From Plectrocnemia conspersa (Eukaryota; Arthropoda; Insecta; Trichoptera; Polycentropodidae): a DNA stretch of 64,000 nt. Location: NCBI GenBank assembly GCA_009617715.1, contig VTFK01000293.1:186001-250000 (forward strand), in the 5' to 3' direction. How positions within the stretch are numbered: position 1 is the stretch's first letter; each line of letters starts with the position of its first letter. Positions 1 through 10,278 of the stretch are shown one piece after another. The position numbers and the translations under genes were made by a program. A model generated the notes under the pieces. That model did not search any database. It saw nothing but the letters and a program-made list of their open reading frames with translations, and was not told where the DNA came from.

Positions 1-308
1 GCGGTATTCATCCATGAGATTAGGCAAATATAGGAATACCTAATCTGTGTTAGTCAATCGGGATTATAATTATATAATCACAAATGAGGTCCGAACATGT
101 TTTTCGGGCATTAGTCACTGACTTATGCCACTGATTTATCTTATCGCCTTCATTGCATGCATAATTCACACTGCCATCTGTTGGTACTATATATAACGTA
201 ACGCTACTGCCAATTTTACAAGACAATAGAGCAGTGTTTTATATTTTTATCGCAAGGTTTTCATTTGATACATATATTTTTTATTTTATATTTATCATAT
301 CATTTTAG
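1..308. other. AT-rich sequence upstream of the first exon
   Basis: No coding exon is recognised here. The stretch ends in a splice acceptor (TTTTAG just before 309) and is therefore at least partly the last intron of the GTPase gene that follows. The earlier exons lie outside the window or were not recognised. Confidence 0.5.
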
Positions 309-529
309 AGAATTTATCAGACATTTCACCCGGAATATCACCAACCATGTTCTTGGACTTTGAAGAGATCATAGGAATATCTGCACTAGAAAACGATGGT
401 ATAAAAAAAGTTAAAAATACAATAAGAGATCTAATCGATAAATATCAATTATTCGAAGAGGAAGAAGCTGAGCAGGCGATCGACGAATTAGGCGAAAGAT
501 TAATTGAAAGAGGGCCTAAATTCACATAG
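309..529 (+). CDS. GTPBP10-like mitochondrial Obg GTPase, last exon (partial gene)
   Basis: This is the terminal exon of an Obg-family GTPase of the GTPBP10 type; in other animals that protein acts in mitochondrial ribosome large-subunit assembly. The exon begins after an AG acceptor at 307-308 with two bases completing a split codon, and stays open to a TAG at 527-529. The protein reads NLSDISPGISP, then MFLDFEEIIGISALENDGI, then a lysine- and acid-rich helix. The IIGISAL segment matches the G5 (SA) region of Obg GTPases and is followed by the usual short C-terminal helix. The G1-G4 motifs are not in the window. An AATAAA lies at 568-573. The 3' end faces the ClpP gene on the other strand with under 200 bp between the stop codons. 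The family call rests on this one exon. Confidence 0.72.
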
Positions 530-567
530 TTTTATATATATATCTACGAATATATTGTAAGTTAGAT

Positions 568-573
568 AATAAA
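568..573 (+). promoter_or_regulatory. Poly(A) signal of the GTPBP10-like gene
   Basis: AATAAA lies 39 bp after the stop codon. The opposing ClpP gene has AATAAA on the minus strand at 598-603 and 663-668, so the two transcripts probably end within, or overlap by, a few tens of bases. Confidence 0.5.
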
Positions 574-722
574 TAATTGAACATTATACATATGTATTTT
601 ATTCTCACACTAAATACTTACATTATGTAAAAAATATTAATTATCAATAGCATAATACTAAATTTATTAATCATAGAGTATTTAATGATCCTTCTACCTT
701 TGACTTATATAATTAATAATGC

Positions 723-1783
723 TTACAAATCCTTTAATTTTTCATCCTTTATTCCCATTTCTGGAGGATGTTCTAATATTTTATCAATCAAGCCAAATGC
801 TAATGCTTCTTTCGGATTCATAAATTTATCACGCTCCATAGAAGGTTCAATTGTTTCTAGAGACAACCCTGTATGCTTTACGTATAATCCATTAATTTGT
901 TTTTTTAATTTTATTATCTCTTCAGCTTGAATCTGTATATCAGTAGCTTGACCCTGAAATTAGAATTACAGTCACGTATTATTAAAAATTATACATATGT
1001 ACGACCTAGCTTGATTATTTATTATTAATCATCGTAATATTAAAATATGAACAGGTAAATCTAGGAAAACCTCATTTGTAGCTATTAATTTAAATTTAAA
1101 ATTATACCTGAACACCACCCGAAGGCTGATGAATCATGATTCTTGCATTAGGCAAAGCGTGACGCATCCCAGGTTCACCTGCTGCCAATAATAATGATGC
1201 CATACTGCATGCTTGTCCGACACACCTGATAAAATTAAAATTTTATTTTACAGTACTTTAAAATAATCATACTTAATTTATTTCACAATTACCAAGTTGC
1301 AATTGGTGGTAAAATATACTGCATAGTATCATAAATACCAAGACCGGCAGTCACACTCCCACCAGGAGAATTGATGTACATATGTACTGGTTTTTTGCTG
1401 GATTCTATTGTATATTTAAATTTAATTAAGATTAAATAAACATTAAAATGTATAATATTTTATTACCTGATTGTAAAAATAATAATTGAGCAACTACAAG
1501 AGAACTCAAATCGTCGTGAATAGGTCCCATTAGACAGATGATTCTTTCCTTCAGAAGCCGAGAATAAATATCGTACGCTCTTTCTCCGCGACCTGTTTGT
1601 TCAATCACTATAGGAATCAATCCTAGGTGATTTTTAGTTGTAGAATGGAATTGTTTTGTAAACATTGTTTTAGACTGTAAAGTTTATTTTTTTTTTATTA
1701 CAAAATCATATTAATTTAAAAATAAATAAGTGTTAAAATATTACCAATGTTTTAGCAATACCAAACGTGTTTTTGATTAACAT
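723..1783 (-). CDS. ClpP: Mitochondrial ATP-dependent Clp protease proteolytic subunit ClpP
   Basis: Five exons join in frame: 1783-1745, 1674-1467, 1404-1293, 1225-1108 and 953-723. The GT-AG introns are 70, 62, 67 and 154 bp, and the protein is 235 residues. It is the serine peptidase that forms the tetradecameric proteolytic chamber fed by ClpX in the mitochondrial matrix. The first ~25 residues ([13 protein letters not shown], then SKTMFTKQF) form a basic, acid-free presequence. The mature part opens with [20 protein letters not shown], nearly invariant in the family. The triad is Ser127 in [11 protein letters not shown], His152 in IMIHQPSGG and Asp201 in SMERDKFM; the spacings of 25 and 49 equal those of E. 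coli ClpP (97/122/171). Start: the exon-1 ATG at 1781-1783 gives a fuller presequence than the in-frame ATG at 1663-1665. No damage is seen. Confidence 0.95.
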
Positions 1784-2460
1784 GTTTGATTATATAGGTA
1801 TGAACCGGATGTAATACGCAAACGTCACTATTGAATTTTTAATGTGAGGTTAATACCTGAAATGTCAAAACTGTGCTGCCAGTTAAAATAATAAACTCAG
1901 ATGGATAAGCGAAATATTTTTTTGTATTATTGTTTATATTTAAATGCAAACATACATTTATTAAACTTGTTCTTCAGTATGTTTTAAAAACAAATAATTT
2001 AAATAACACAGTGATTGGGGTAATATTCAACAAAGATTCAGATACATTAAAATACATGTTAGTGGTTATAAATTAATAAAAAATAATAAAAATTAAAATA
2101 CACGGGTGGCATGTAGTCTATGTGAGTATTTATCCATAAAACCCGCTATTTACACATGTTAAATCAATTGAAGGAAAAAATATTTTAAAATACTACTTTT
2201 TACTTCTAATGTGTATTGAATCTAATAAATCAACCCCACCAACAAACTTATAAATTAATACAAAATTAAGACATGGAATTGTCTTAAATTCATTATTCTC
2301 TTTTAAAAACTTTTTTGCGGTACCCATCAGTTTTTTCCCGCATTTGTTAAATTAAGATTTACGATTTTATTGTCCAGCCGTGAAATAACTGATATGTTCG
2401 CAATACATATCAAGTTTGGTTAGTTTTCAATAGCGTATCCTCTTCCTTCTTTTTTCATTT
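1784..2460. other. Intergenic, ClpP 5' side
   Basis: AT-rich sequence upstream of ClpP. The first ~100 bp hold slightly GC-richer sequence that may be its promoter, but there is no clear TATA box. I see nothing else I can support. Confidence 0.4.
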
Positions 2461-2620
2461 CCTTTTTGATAGGGAGATTAAGAATTCAGAAGACTGCAAA
2501 AACTACCATTTGTGGCCAAAACTGGTCGGGTGAAGTGGCGTTGGCGTGACGGTTCTGGCAAGTGCGGACGCATCTTCTCGTGTTTAACAATGTAAACAAC
2601 TGTAACCGTCAATAAATATA

Positions 2621-3132
2621 CTACTGCAGCGGCTCAATCTGTGTCTCATTGCCACCCGCCATCATCACAGTCCCTAAAATACCATTTGAATGCAAATAAT
2701 TTACTATTGGGATGCTGGAAAACCAATTGTCGAAAAACACCTTATGGTTCAAGTGTTTCGGTACTGTTCGAGTCACTTTTAACACCACATTATTAATTAC
2801 TCCTAAGTCTATGTTTTTGGCGAACGAATCATGGCGGGTGGAAATTTCATATAGATTGGGCTGCTGCAATATTATTTTATTGAAAGTTTACATATTATGT
2901 TACATGATGAAATGGTGGTGTAAATGATTGACAAACGAGGCACTGCCCGTTTAATCTCCCGCCAAGATCCACCGAAGAACGTGTAGCCCTCTATTGCCGC
3001 CACGTCAGTGTTATCAGAGTGCCGTTTACTTTTTGCCAAAATAAATAATTTAAATAATTTAGCCCCTACAGTTTTACTCTGTTTTCCAGCATATAAATAA
3101 AAATCAGAAGCGAAACCTAAAACTCCATTCAA
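2621..3132 (-). pseudogene. piggyBac-like transposase remnant
   Basis: Two overlapping open stretches in different frames (3132-2872 and 2869-2621) resemble the middle of a piggyBac/PGBD DDE transposase. The upstream piece has DFYLYAGKQSKTVGAKLF, like the 'DFxxYxGK' strand. The downstream piece has LGVINNVVLKV, then HKVFFDNWFSS, which is the FDNxFTS block with its catalytic-region Asp, then LHSNGILGTV. The frame change and a stop right after the GTV block show that it is broken. No N-terminal region, cysteine-rich C-terminus, terminal repeats or TTAA duplication were found. The sequence down to ~2,460 is GC-richer than its surroundings and may belong to the same insertion. Confidence 0.75.
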
Positions 3133-4121
3133 AACTTAAGTTTTGTAGCCTCATTTGTGAAGGCTTTCAGTTTTCAGTTAACGCAGTTTCTAGTTTCGTT
3201 ACAAAAATTCCCTTTGATTAAAACAAGACGAAAAATAATAAGATAAAAAGAGATTTTTTAAATAAACTTGTGAGGCCATATATGATACCGTATATGATAT
3301 GGGGTTCATTAATATTTTTTAGGTAATACATATTTAATTTGCTGTCAATATCTTAAGTACATAAGATAAGTTGTTCCGTAGCCATATTAATGTAAAGCTA
3401 TTGAATTAAACTCGAAATTAGCCTATTCAAATTACAAATATTTTTAATAAAATTTCGCTATATTTTTAATACGAGTAGTGTTTGTTTGGTATGGTTTATT
3501 TACTTTTCGAAAAAACAATATAAATACATTTTGCTTCACTTTTCGTATTTAAAAAAAAATTTTTTTTAGCAATTTAAATTTTTAACATATTATTTGCTAA
3601 TCTCATATTTTTTTAGATTCATTTTTGTTTTTACTAAACATTCTTTTGAAATGAATACATTTATAATGTAATGTATATTTAAATAATATGTTGGCGACCA
3701 CGGACACGTTATATTTTAAGTTTTAAAAATAAAAATATCCAGAAACTTCTGCCCGCTGTAAAGGCAAAATGAACAAAGATATGTTTTATAGCTCTCAAGT
3801 GAGATCAAGTTGTATTGTGGCTCGTGAATTAACTAAAGATATGCATATAAGATCAAAGCTGTGGTGCTTTATTTAATTTATATTATGATGTTTACTGCAA
3901 ATAATAATTTAAATAATAAATATATATCGTTTTTTATACATAATATTTTTAAATTAAAAAATATAAACTAGATGGCCGATTCTTACAACGTTCATACGTC
4001 AAGTCTCTGAGCAAATTTATTTTTGTACACTGGCAACATTTATATTTAAAAGTTTATCCGTTAGTGTTGCTTCAAATTTGATCCCAACTGACGTCTTAAA
4101 ACATTCGGTATTATTGCAATT
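3133..4121. other. Intergenic, including the probable Rod promoter
   Basis: Very AT-rich sequence with no coding signal. The last ~200 bp hold CACTGGCAAC (~4,027) and TGACGTCT (~4,089), which could be promoter elements. A GTGAGT at 4,126 pairs with an AG at 4,196-4,197 to suggest a ~70-bp 5'-UTR intron just before the Rod start codon. Confidence 0.35.
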
Positions 4122-4201
4122 TTGAGTGAGTAAATTTCTTCAATTTTACAATATAGTACAAGTTTACACTATTACAAGTGTGATACATATTTATAGGCAA
4201 A

Positions 4202-7200
4202 ATGGCTCGATGGAATTTGCTCGATAACAAGAGCTACACTGAAGACTATCAGCCGATAGTATGTTTCGATCAGCTAAACAGCAACTATTCTATCATAGTT
4301 AACGCTGTATTCAAAAAGAGGTGAATGTGACTTGCCAATAATCAAATCGACTCTCAGACCGCCTTACGTTGGCGTTTACTTCGAAGACACCCTCGTCCTT
4401 CTCTCCGCTGATCAGGAAGATATCAAGATCATCAAAACATTCGAAGTCAATATCAAGAGCGTCTTGATACGAAGTAAAAACGATGTAGTCGTAATTATAT
4501 TGGAAAACGGAAAGTTGTATTGTCTCAATTTGAAAACTGAATTATTTACGGTTGCAGATGTATATGTATTGCATGATCATTTCAGTGTGGATTTTATGGT
4601 AGAACAGCCAGACAGCAGTATCATTCTTGTCAATCGGGAGTATGCATTCGGTTTCAATTTGTTATTGATAATCGCAGATGAATATTATAAAAGTGGCGAA
4701 GTCAAGTTTAAAGCTATGCCTGTTCAACGCGAAAATGTATCCAAAAGTGATGCACACTCAATCAAATTAAAGCATGCTAAAAGAAATCAGATTTATAAGT
4801 CGTCGTTATGTATTAAGCCGTCGCTAAATAAAAATATTGATGTATTTTGTCCGATTACGAATCAAAATTTTGTAATAGGTAATTCATTAAATATTTATGA
4901 TGTTAAGCCGTTTGAGGATACAAAAAATTTGCTAATATTCTCTAATCCGTCCAATGAGAAATTTGTTCTTGAAATTGTCGCTTTTAATAATTTAAAGTCG
5001 CAGTTTAATGTCGATGTGACTAAGAATTGTTCGATTATTGGCGGTTTAAAAAAGTTGGCTCTATATATGGATATCAAAGATGATAAGATGTATGTTTTTA
5101 TGATAAAAGAAAATTCGCCAATGTCTCAGTTGGAGATTCTGATCTCTTTGAGAAATTATGAAGGTGCTGAATTATTCGCAAAGGCTCACAATCTATCACC
5201 AATGGCAGTTTTGGAACTAAAAGCTAAATTTTTATTAAGCAACTTGAATAAAGACTATACTCACGAAGCATTAAAAGAATTAGAGGACATCTTTGATTCG
5301 TGTGATAATATTGAATTCATCGTAAGTAATAGTTGCGAAGGTGTTGAGCACAACATAGAACTCTCTCATCTTTTAGAATTCTCGAAAAACAAATTGTTGA
5401 ACACTAATGATATTAAGTTAAATAAAAAAGTCGACGATCTGATTTGGAAAGTTGAGGCGTTCAAATTGATCAACTTAGAAAATGAAGAGTATCCTATGGC
5501 ATGGGAGTATTTTGTTAACGAAAATGCTATCAATCTATGCAGAAAGTTTATAATCGGCGATAACTTGGATCACGCTACTGTTATTTGGATCAAAAGCTAT
5601 CGCACAATTTGCAGCACGATTAAAATCAGAGACATAGCCGACTTACTCTGCTCTATATCTCTGGATACAAAGTTGAATTCTTTACTCAAATGGTTAGAAT
5701 ACTTCATTCCGAGCGTCAGCAGTATTATGCCTTACACAGCTGACTTAATCATCACTTGGGCTAAAGACAGAATTTGTGTACTAGAAAATTCGATACATTG
5801 GCCTGAAGTTGGTATTCAATTTGCTGAAAAGTTTTCTAATCTAATGTTCAACTCTAAAGGTTTGATAGCTTTCATGCCATCTTCTGCCGAAAAAGTGTAC
5901 CATTTGATCAGTTGCATGATGCAGATTCAAGTATTGAAGAAAGATTATAACATCATAGTGTCTTTGAGAGACTTTACAACGCTCAATTCCAACGAATTAG
6001 CCAAGTTGATTTTGAGAAAGGCGTTCACTGAAGACCTCAAGTCTTTGTTGGTTAAATTTTTGGACAGTTTTATCATTAAAAATAATTTGAACCATGACAA
6101 TCTGATTAGAGAGTATATCGAAGAGTTAATCACTTCGTCACCGTCTATCGATGAAGTCAAAATGGAGATTTTGATCAACTGCATTTATAACGCCGACGAA
6201 AAGTATCATTGTGTGATTATGATATTGAAATCTGCGACAGTTCCTTGGAGCGAACGTATTAAAAATATATCTTCCGATGCGATAGCTTCGAAACACTTCT
6301 TGGTTCCTAAAATCCATATTGAAGTGATACATGCAGATATAAAAACTATATTGATGAAATATAAATGCAGCGATTTACCATCTGACGATTACGAATATTT
6401 GATTAGGCTTATTATAAAGAAAGGAGACGCCGATATGATTTCCGATATTAAAAAGATCACCAATATTTATTGCTCTTATAAAGAAGACGCTTATCTGCTT
6501 TGCATGCAAAGTTATGTAGAAAACGACGAAGTGCATAAAGCTTTGGAGATGTTTAAAGAAGTTCAAGAAAATTTCAAAGAAACTTGTATCATATCCTTCA
6601 CGTTGATATTAGAAAGTCATTTGAACAGTTGCGAAGTGAATAGGCAATTGGAGTGCAATTATTTAGATTTTCTAAAATCTACTCTAAAGGTTGATGAGAA
6701 TACATTAGAGAGCTTAAGAAATATTTACGTACTTAAGAACAGATTTAAACTTACGATATTGTTAAGCGACTATCACATTCCAGATTGTTGTAAATATTTC
6801 TTAATAAAATGGTGCAAAGAAAAGATTGAATTTATGAATAAATCAATAGAGAACACTAAAGAAGTATTATCGCAAGCTGTAGAAGTTGGACGACTTTTGA
6901 AGATCTCGAAAGTTGAAAGCGTACTTATTCTTGTTGATCAGTCTAGTGATAAACTATTGAAAATTTTAGCCAACATAATACTAGCAGAAGAATCTTATTT
7001 CTTAGAAAATAATATCAAATCTGTAGACATTATTATTAAGTTGTTCCCAATGGTGAATATAATGGAAGTATTGTTTTTGGAGAATGCGTTGAAATTCGTA
7101 TTGAACATTGCTGAGAATTGCGATGCGAAACATTTGTCGTATTGCATTGATGTTTGCAGTTGGTTGATGTCTATTTATTTTGCTCATAATAACGTCAGAG

Positions 7201-9911
7201 AAGTACTGAATACGTGGAAAAACTCATCGTTTTATAATCCGCATATTGTCAGTTCTATTATTCCCGTTTGGCAGGAGATCTTCGGGAGGAATTCGCCGGA
7301 AAATTACAAATCTAAAAACTTCACACTTTGCTTGTGTAAAATAGGCGAACAATGCATGGATGGATCGGTATGCTTGCCGAATTTATTAAACAAATGTCAG
7401 ATACAGCAGAACGATTTCTATTTTGTTAGAATTTTATCTTATTGTGCGAATTGGAATGCTAATAATGGCAGTATAAAAAATTTGGAAATACCTTCATGGT
7501 ACAGAGAGTTGAATGATCATATGATAAAGCATCTGTTATCTAAAATGATTATGTTTGAAAAACCAGATCATTTGTTGATATCAATGTTGATGTTCTCATA
7601 TTCTAATTCGGGAGAATGGTTGAAAGAGATGCTTTCCGGTGGTATACAGAACAGTAAGAAGATCAATATAGCAAATCACATACTGAAATGCAGAGAGATG
7701 TATAATTGTATCGACGTTCCGTGCCCTCAAGCATTAATGATACATTCGCAAATGACAATAGAATCGAAGCTGGAAAGCTATGGAATCGTGATCAAGAACA
7801 ATCAAGATGATTCATACAATCTTTCATCGTCATTGGAACTACTCGTTAACGCTAAATCGTGCAACGTTGAAATTTTAGAAGAATTTTGCACAGTAGCTAA
7901 TTTTGATAAAAACCGAGCACTGATGTATTACTTATTCTCCGTTTTGAAACGGTGGAACGATGAATACGAATTCAACTATGACAGTTTTGGAAAGTGTAAG
8001 ATTATAACGTCCAATAAAGAAGAAGCCATTATGGAGAATTGTTTGAAGATTGTCAGTAAAATCACGACTAAGGATCAGCTGGTCAACGATTTGACGACAT
8101 TGTTTAAAAAAGGAGAGATTGTAGTTCAGAATTTGGCTAATGTTTCATTAGGACTGTATTGTTACGAAGCTTACATCTTTATTTTAGAGCTGTTGAAGCG
8201 CATCACTAAAAAAGAGATGTTTTTTAGAGAGTACATGACGTTGAAATTCCTTCAAACGTATCAGAGGATAACTAAGCCGAAGCAATCAGAGTTGGATGAG
8301 TTTAGCATGAAAGAGAAGTTTCCCAAGATCGGATTTTATAGATTGCCGTTCCAGTCTATCATGTGCGAAAGTTTTTGGAATAATATGAAACCTGAAGTTA
8401 CATTGGCGACTTATAAGCAATGGTTGCCCATTGCTGGTCTTTTTCAGCTAAATTCCGATATTCAAGTGAGTCGGGATATGATTTGCAGTAACGCAGTCAA
8501 GCAGAGTATGACCACTGAAAAGATTATTAACGAGAGCTCGAATATTAAATGGACTATGCATTTGAAGAATGATCGTCTATTGAAAGAAGCTCACGAATGC
8601 GTGCAGAATATCACTAATTTGGAATGGGCCGGAGCTTGTTTCTATTACGTATTCCAAGGAAGTGCTTTTGGAGCAGATCAAGTCGCTGCTGTCGATATGT
8701 GCTTTCAGTTTGCAGAACATTGGGCTAAAATTGAACCGAATCATAATGTTGTACAAAAGATGCAGATGAAGCACTTGTTAACGTCTTCAGCTCACGTTTT
8801 ACATAAGATTGGATTAGCCGAAAATAAACTGTTATGCTTATGCGACAATCCTCACAGACTCATCGAAGCTTTATATAATCACGAATCTATTATTACTCGA
8901 TATGAATGCACAAACATCAATAATGCAGTAGATGAAATAGCTGAAAAACATAATTTAAATGCTGCTATTTTAAGAATGAGAATGCTAGAAAAGATTTTAA
9001 ATATAAATAATACTCAATCTTCAGACTCGCCCGGTAATAGATCATCATCAATGACTGACGGTACATTGAGCAGAGAATTGTTGATGAAAGCTTGTTATAT
9101 ACTTAAAGGCACAAATCAGATTGTGGCTGCAATGTTTTTATCTCGCAACAGTTTGAATAACGGCGAAGTGGTGAACAATTACAATACGAATATAAGAGCA
9201 TTACAATGCTTATTGAGCTTAGTTGACAGTGATGTCATTGAGAAAGTAACTAATTGCAGAGTGAGCGAGTTATGGTCTAAATTATGGAACTTGTACTTTA
9301 TCAACGGCCTTAATTTGATCGGCCTAGAATATTTGATATCGATCTTCCAAGAAGATAAGCTTCAAACGATACAACAAATATGGCACTCTAGAGATCACAG
9401 CCATCTCACTATATCGCTTGTCATTAAAATGATGATCATTTACAATGTACATGTCGACGATAAACTCCTTGATAATATAATCAAAGCTGTGCTCAAATTC
9501 GATTTGATGTTTGAAGTGAGAAATTTCCTCCTTTCGGTTCGGGTGATACATAGTTCCAGTTATATAGACTTGTGGAGTCACGTTTTGTTGACACCCTTCA
9601 AGCGATTAGATACACCTTTGGTGGGACATCAAAAAGACGAATGCTTCGAAGCCTTAAAACTTTTGCCTTTATGTCCACTCATCAATCGAATTGATTTATC
9701 GCCTATATGGTACAATTGCATTCGTTTAGGCGTCATCGATATGGCTGTTATGGTCTTGCCGCATTTATCTAGATCTAATCGAAGGATTGTGATGCAGAAG
9801 ATTGGTAAAATCAAAAAATCTACTCTACAAGAACTGAAGCAAGTTAAGTCGAAGGGAATAATAACAACAAATATGGTGATGGCTATATTGAAAAGAGAAT
9901 TTCCTAGATAA
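4202..9911 (+). CDS. rod: Rod / KNTC1 kinetochore-associated protein (RZZ complex), with a frame break near the start
   Basis: Rod forms the RZZ complex with Zwilch and ZW10 in the kinetochore corona, where it recruits dynein through Spindly and Mad1-Mad2 for the spindle checkpoint. The main frame runs to the TAA at 9909-9911, about 1,860 codons in one exon. The C-terminal third aligns by eye with KNTC1: ALQCLLSLVDSDVIEK (human ALQCLFYLADKETIES), QQIWHSRDHSHLTISLV (human GLWKNHSHESMAVRLV) and the last ~70 residues with the DLDLIGVARQ segment. The rest is helical, as in the family. The N-terminus is odd. An ATG in good context at 4202 opens MARWNLLDNKSYTEDYQ and reaches a TGA at 4322-4324, while the long frame has no ATG near 4,330 and is closed upstream at 4296. 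Joining them gives ~1,900 residues, against 2,209 in human. An AATAAA lies at 9977-9982. Confidence 0.9.
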
Positions 9912-9976
9912 TTATTAAGTTTTTAATAACATTATGTAATTATAATAGATATGTACACAAGTAAGAAAAAATGAAA

Positions 9977-10016
9977 AATAAATTATACAATAATTAATTT
10001 GATCTATTGTTTTATT
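9977..10016. promoter_or_regulatory. Facing poly(A) signals of Rod (+) and SLC52A (-)
   Basis: AATAAA occurs on the plus strand at 9977-9982 and on the minus strand (TTTATT as printed) at 10011-10016. The two convergent genes therefore probably share or overlap their 3' ends. Confidence 0.5.
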
Positions 10017-10278
10017 AACATTACTAATTAACAATTTCATAAATACAAATTAATAAAAATTTTTTAAAACATCAATATTTTATATATACATATATAATAA
10101 AAATAAAATGTGTAAAACTTTAAAAAATATATAAATTAAGTCTTCATCGTCAACATCCAAAATGAAAAAGATATCTATAACATTTTTATAAATAAAAAAG
10201 TAACAGTTCCTAAAAGTTAATCCTAATTGGTCACTAGTGCATATTTAAACCTATATTTGCCTTTCAAATATTATATAT

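Noticed and set aside
685..930. 81-codon plus-strand frame at the ClpP 3' end
   Set aside because: Exact antisense of ClpP exon 5.
4321..4357. Intron in Rod as the default explanation of the frame break
   Set aside because: Thirty-seven nt is below known insect intron sizes, and KNTC1 has residues at this place. Kept only as an alternative in the findings.
4895..9814. Minus-strand frames of 60-85 codons inside Rod
   Set aside because: Shadows of the Rod frame with no recognisable content or splice signals.
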